DNA of 64,000 nt from Synechococcus sp. M44_DOE_062 (lineage in GTDB: Bacteria > Cyanobacteriota > Cyanobacteriia > Thermostichales > Thermostichaceae). The DNA lies in contig DVDX01000017.1 of the NCBI GenBank assembly GCA_015295985.1, positions 1 through 64,000 of the forward strand. The letters are read 5' to 3'. A program made the translations under genes and the position numbers. The notes below the pieces were generated by a model, which worked only from the letters and a program-made list of their open reading frames with translations, was not told where the DNA came from and ran no database searches. Below are positions 61,701 through 64,000 of the stretch, one piece after another (within the stretch, counting starts at the first letter, position 1; each line of letters starts with the position of its first letter).

Positions 61701-64000
61701 GCCAGGTGGCACCGACAGGCGGCAGGATGGCTGCGGGATGTCAGACAAAGAGTCGTTGCAGTCGGGGAGATTGTTATACAGCCGCCGCTTGAAAGGCGAG
61801 TTGGAGTTTATATCTGGGCTGTTGCCAAAAAAGTACTGGAAGCCTCCCCACCAGGGGTAACCACTGCCGCTGCGGGCAAAGGGGGCTAGGTTGCTCGGAT
61901 TATTGATGGCATCTCGCACGCAGGCCCAGCGTTGGTCTTTGCTACTACCATCTGTTGAATTACAGGAGGGGGCACTGCTGGTATAGGCGTTGTCGAACTG
62001 ACCAATGGCGTCAGGCACTCCTTGCGCCGGGAACACCGGATCCGGCCAGCGCACCGCCCGCAGGTAGGGCAGGTTGGCATTTTGGGCGTCTGGAGGCAGG
62101 GGACCTACGGCTCCGCTGGCGGCAAACCCTGTATTGCGGTTGTACTGGTTCTGCGGGCTGGTCAGCCAGCCATTGTAGTACTCGGCCAGCAACCCAGAGA
62201 ACCCAGGGCCGCGGGGATTCGGGCAAGGCCCAGGCGGAGCCACCAGCACCCAGCGAGAAGTATCCAGCACCGGGTTGCCCAAAGCGGAGATGCGGGTGCC
62301 AAAGTTGGCATAGCCCACATCGGGTGCCCGCAAGGGCCGCACTGCCGGCGCGCCACCGCCTGCTGTTCTATCGTCATTATTGGGATCCGAATCGGCGTTG
62401 TCGAAACGAGCCAGAATGGTGTCGCGGGCAAACACATCCGGCCAACCCGGCTGGTTGAGGTTGTCGCCCAGGTTCTGGGCACCGTTCGTGTTGTCAAAGC
62501 GCAGAACGCCAGCACCGCTGTTATTGGGATTCGGAGCGGGCCAGTTGTTGCCCCGGATCACCAGCGCTTGGTTGAGGAAGGAAGTGTTGGCTCCTAGGTT
62601 ATTTCCACTGCAGCCGTAGTAGTCGCTGCGGCGAGGTGCTGAGGCTCGTCCACCTGCGTAGTTTTGTCCAGGTGCATAGCTGGTGCCGCCGCCATTGAGG
62701 GTGCCATCCTGCACAAAGCCATCGTCAAGGCTGCCGTCGCAGAAATCGGCAGAGAGGATGTTCACCGAGTCGCCCAACACGTCGCTGGGCCGCCAGAGAT
62801 CGTCCGCCGCCCGGGCAAAGCGCCGGTCTTCATCGGCCCGCATCCGCCCGTAGAAGTTGCTGTAGAGGCCATCTGCACCGAAGTTAAGGAGAGTTCTGAA
62901 CTCCTCCAGCCGCTGCCCGTTCTTCGTTTGGTGCAGGTTAAAGTCCCCTTGGATATAGACGGGGTTATCGGAAACAAAGGAGAGGCCAAAGATCGCGTCA
63001 TCAGGGTTGAACCCACCCCGGGCCAGCACCGCCCCGTTGCGCAGCCGGAAGCCATAGGGCCGCCGATCCGGATCGGCGTAGTAGTCCACCGGCTTGGGGC
63101 TAAGACCTTGCTCGGAAACAGGGGGATCCCAGACCGTTTGGCCGTTGGCTGTGCCTCGATTCGGCTGACCGGCGTTCATAATACCGGCGCTGCCTAAGTT
63201 GCCGCGGGCTTTCCCGGCCCGCCAGTTGGCCAGGTAACCGGCAAAAGAGCCCAAGGGTGGGCGGGCAATGGCATCTTCCCGCACGGCATCTTCCCGGAAG
63301 GCGTAGAAAATACCCCCTTCTCGACCCTCGCCAATGCCGGCAGGCAGCCAAGTATCCCCGTTGATGAACCCGTTGGCCTGTCCGTTGACATTGTTGGTCA
63401 GTAGGGCCAGGTCAATGTTAAGCGCCCGCACCGCCATCGCCTCGCGGCCATCGTAAAAGACGGAATCTTTGAAGGGCACGCGATGGCACTGGTTGCCGAT
63501 CCGAATTAGCTCAACCTGGTTGCTGTTGGGGCCAGCAGCGGTGCAATTAGCCTGGGCGTGGGGCAAAGCCCAGTTGCCAATTCCAGAGCGGGGCTGCAAA
63601 GCAACCTCTTTTAGGTTGGCTATAGCCTCATATCTAACTGCACCTGAAAGGAAGGAGTAAGCGTTGCGCCGCTCGCGCTCTAGAGAATCCGTCTGGTCGA
63701 AAGTAGTGGTCGGGAAGATGTAGCGCAACGGCAGATAGAACCGGTTGGCCGCCTCTCGGTTCCCAGCTCGGCTTGCTTGAATGTCCTTCCAGAGGGTTTG
63801 AGCCGTTGGATCCCCGGCATTGGCAGCCGCCTCAATGCGCAGAATGTTGTCCGCCAGCATGCCCACCATGCAGCCTGCCGTTTGCAGGGTGGTTTGGTCG
63901 GCCAGGCTCAGATTTGTCGGGTTATCAATCACCCGCCGCAGCTCCGAGAAGTTGCCAAAAGCCGTAATAAACGGATCCGGGTGAATGCGGCCTGCCTCTT
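58761..64000 (-). CDS. HpsA-like giant surface/secretion protein, 5' end beyond the window
   Basis: At least 1746 codons, open to the right edge, so the N-terminus is missing. Start of visible part: EAGRIHPDPFITAFGNFSEL. The regions RRNAYSFLSGAVRYEA, VRALNIDLALLTNN, PVYIQGDFNLHQTKNGQR and the C-terminal FLRLNELWRNTNLFFSGSMI match the HpsA family known from hormogonium polysaccharide loci. Two insertions stand out. One is a PA14-like region (FSGLLAEYYNGW near 62190 to YRIFEGDDGVRLIIRR near 61440). The other is a Cys/Thr-rich tandem segment (60400-61060) with W-x-x-W-x-x-x-C motifs like thrombospondin type 1 repeats. Followed by three prepilin genes. Confidence 0.85.
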   Translation of the reverse strand, partial: EAGRIHPDPFITAFGNFSELRRVIDNPTNLSLADQTTLQTAGCMVGMLADNILRIEAAANAGDPTAQTLWKDIQASRAGNREAANRFYLPLRYIFPTTTFDQTDSLERERRNAYSFLSGAVRYEAIANLKEVALQPRSGIGNWALPHAQANCTAAGPNSNQVELIRIGNQCHRVPFKDSVFYDGREAMAVRALNIDLALLTNNVNGQANGFINGDTWLPAGIGEGREGGIFYAFREDAVREDAIARPPLGSFAGYLANWRAGKARGNLGSAGIMNAGQPNRGTANGQTVWDPPVSEQGLSPKPVDYYADPDRRPYGFRLRNGAVLARGGFNPDDAIFGLSFVSDNPVYIQGDFNLHQTKNGQRLEEFRTLLNFGADGLYSNFYGRMRADEDRRFARAADDLWRPSDVLGDSVNILSADFCDGSLDDGFVQDGTLNGGGTSYAPGQNYAGGRASAPRRSDYYGCSGNNLGANTSFLNQALVIRGNNWPAPNPNNSGAGVLRFDNTNGAQNLGDNLNQPGWPDVFARDTILARFDNADSDPNNDDRTAGGGAPAVRPLRAPDVGYANFGTRISALGNPVLDTSRWVLVAPPGPCPNPRGPGFSGLLAEYYNGWLTSPQNQYNRNTGFAASGAVGPLPPDAQNANLPYLRAVRWPDPVFPAQGVPDAIGQFDNAYTSSAPSCNSTDGSSKDQRWACVRDAINNPSNLAPFARSGSGYPWWGGFQYFFGNSPDINSNSPFKRRLYNNLPDCNDSLSDIPQPSCRLSVPPGSPDRRDRGDWFWMPSCGEPDGNNQPTDADDLNFPSHFINFWRSCWRRRSGGGPNGNNNGNDFFVVRWVGELYPRWPGLQTYRIFEGDDGVRLIIRRRDGSDATFRLDAVWRGTNLSLGPNAAGAEAWQDSGSNEVALRLDLECADPNKSSPYLIEIQTYENTGNARLRFATRDDSEWEDYDLRYLKPLMPVNKPCQPDPTIPLEDNQRYCKVTLNCDPIWTDWNPPCRSDICVATNITQTKTATLPAGCPGTPPPPQTREITCSPQYSYGSWSNWSPSCTQQQQCSRATITQTRSRLVTPLCTSQSPFTETQTQTITCQPPDATCTDTGWTPQCTVANGGQTITQTRTETCTSICGTTTRQQTQTVTCPQTCNYNWGPWSPASCDEVIDQIACGTTRTFTQTRTGTRIDNTSSPTCQATKTETRSLTCQGRPCGPSTFAPEAPSESPLGEWMAAKPNTVDLRPVWEIQADPEPETLSVNTVAAAPAEGVTIALQPELSPVLEVKAGVPKPPKWPSPAEALQAAFNWMFGEPAYAARAGLRGNLLFSEIANPSKEPGIRPAESGASPIAGTPGVGSDDWAKQLRRRLLNPNGTVRCDSEEKVTSTDGGFWVPGVFRPNFNDRFKYTAYTGASRPSTLRFEDKNGNRQPDPDEILDRDPLFGLDLVSEPPGSPVQLEIQPQMALNPYARVNKTATAQGYAPNSRYADGYYIDSKIDSKGNDDREDIRNGLCFYVKPNGNTIQVQIDRNGGDDGGLVWVDVEPYTLNINQPTTGFAGNNPVLGVILDEVTRRPIPIPRFQELASTDPNQRRRSDDGSQNRQLQPARETRVNAIAISGTLPSRLGQTAGGMHNFLRLNELWRNTNLFFSGSMIQLNYSTYATGPFLQQSFEPPNLVEDPTFVRGYDYYFPPNRRFGYDVGLQIARRPSSVSARFQFPSNARTEFLRELDPQDPYVRRLRCGLQAQSDVPLQAAARIGGCNEFN

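Larger units (their letters stand above)
1..64000. repeat. Highly iterated palindrome GGGATCCC (HIP1-like), dispersed
   Basis: The octamer GGGATCCC and its 7-base half-matches recur throughout coding and spacer DNA; examples are at 59-66, 3048-3055, 5738-5745, 22942-22949 and 40480-40487. A given octamer is expected about once per 65 kb in random DNA, so dozens of copies are a very strong excess. Most cyanobacteria instead carry HIP1 (GCGATCGC). From memory, this variant is typical of the hot-spring Synechococcus JA strains. In genes it is read in several frames, often as GSL, GIP or DP. Confidence 0.9.

Overview
The window is chromosomal DNA from a cyanobacterium. It carries a photosystem II D1-type gene, a DUF751/Ycf33 protein, a protochlorophyllide-reductase-like (PCP_red) domain protein, a four-ACT-domain aspartate kinase, an hps-type pseudopilin cluster and the secE-nusG-rplKAJL block. 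The DNA is GC-rich and saturated with the palindrome GGGATCCC, seen dozens of times in coding and spacer DNA. That palindrome, rather than the usual HIP1 octamer GCGATCGC, together with the gene content, suggests the early-branching hot-spring Synechococcus group (JA-3-3Ab / JA-2-3B'a type). This assignment is inference.

Layout. 0-9.7 kb: membrane and housekeeping genes, including a Tat-exported caspase-fold protein, a CAAX-type protease, an ABC1 kinase, a DivIVA-like coiled-coil protein, DUF751, an unlisted 56-codon PCP_red gene, and a site-2-protease homologue lacking one zinc ligand. 9.7-16.5 kb: lysC, a highly atypical psbA, and carB. 16.7-21.4 kb: a VapBC-type toxin-antitoxin pair and a seven-gene mrp Na+/H+ antiporter operon whose mrpC has an in-frame stop and whose mrpD has a frameshift. 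21.7-27.6 kb: moeA, a MarR-type regulator with a palindromic operator, a nucleoside/sugar-type ABC permease, a TM2 protein and an ABC-2 transporter whose ATPase gene is broken. 27.7-38.8 kb: mfd, cytochrome bd oxidase cydAB with a terminator, a mechanosensitive-channel-like protein, rimI and purK. 38.9-44.6 kb: small conserved genes, trmD, then secE-nusG-rplK-rplA-rplJ-rplL. 44.6-56.2 kb: a Rieske oxygenase, a TonB-like protein, rpsU, a lipoprotein serine protease, a frameshifted ParA with a small partner, dxr, an ABC exporter, murE and carA. 56.2-64 kb: three prepilin-like proteins and a giant HpsA-like protein that runs off the right edge.

Functional themes. carA and carB lie about 39 kb apart. 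The D1 variant lacks the His that binds the P680 chlorophyll and two carboxylate ligands of the Mn cluster, so it is very unlikely to support normal water oxidation. The window also encodes a bd-type oxidase, which suits a mat organism that meets low oxygen. A second layer is a family of short dispersed repeats (about 25-30 bp) found in spacers and, as translated insertions, inside lysC, mrpB, mrpD, mfd and murE. Two copies sit in the broken ABC ATPase, where one copy contains the frameshift.
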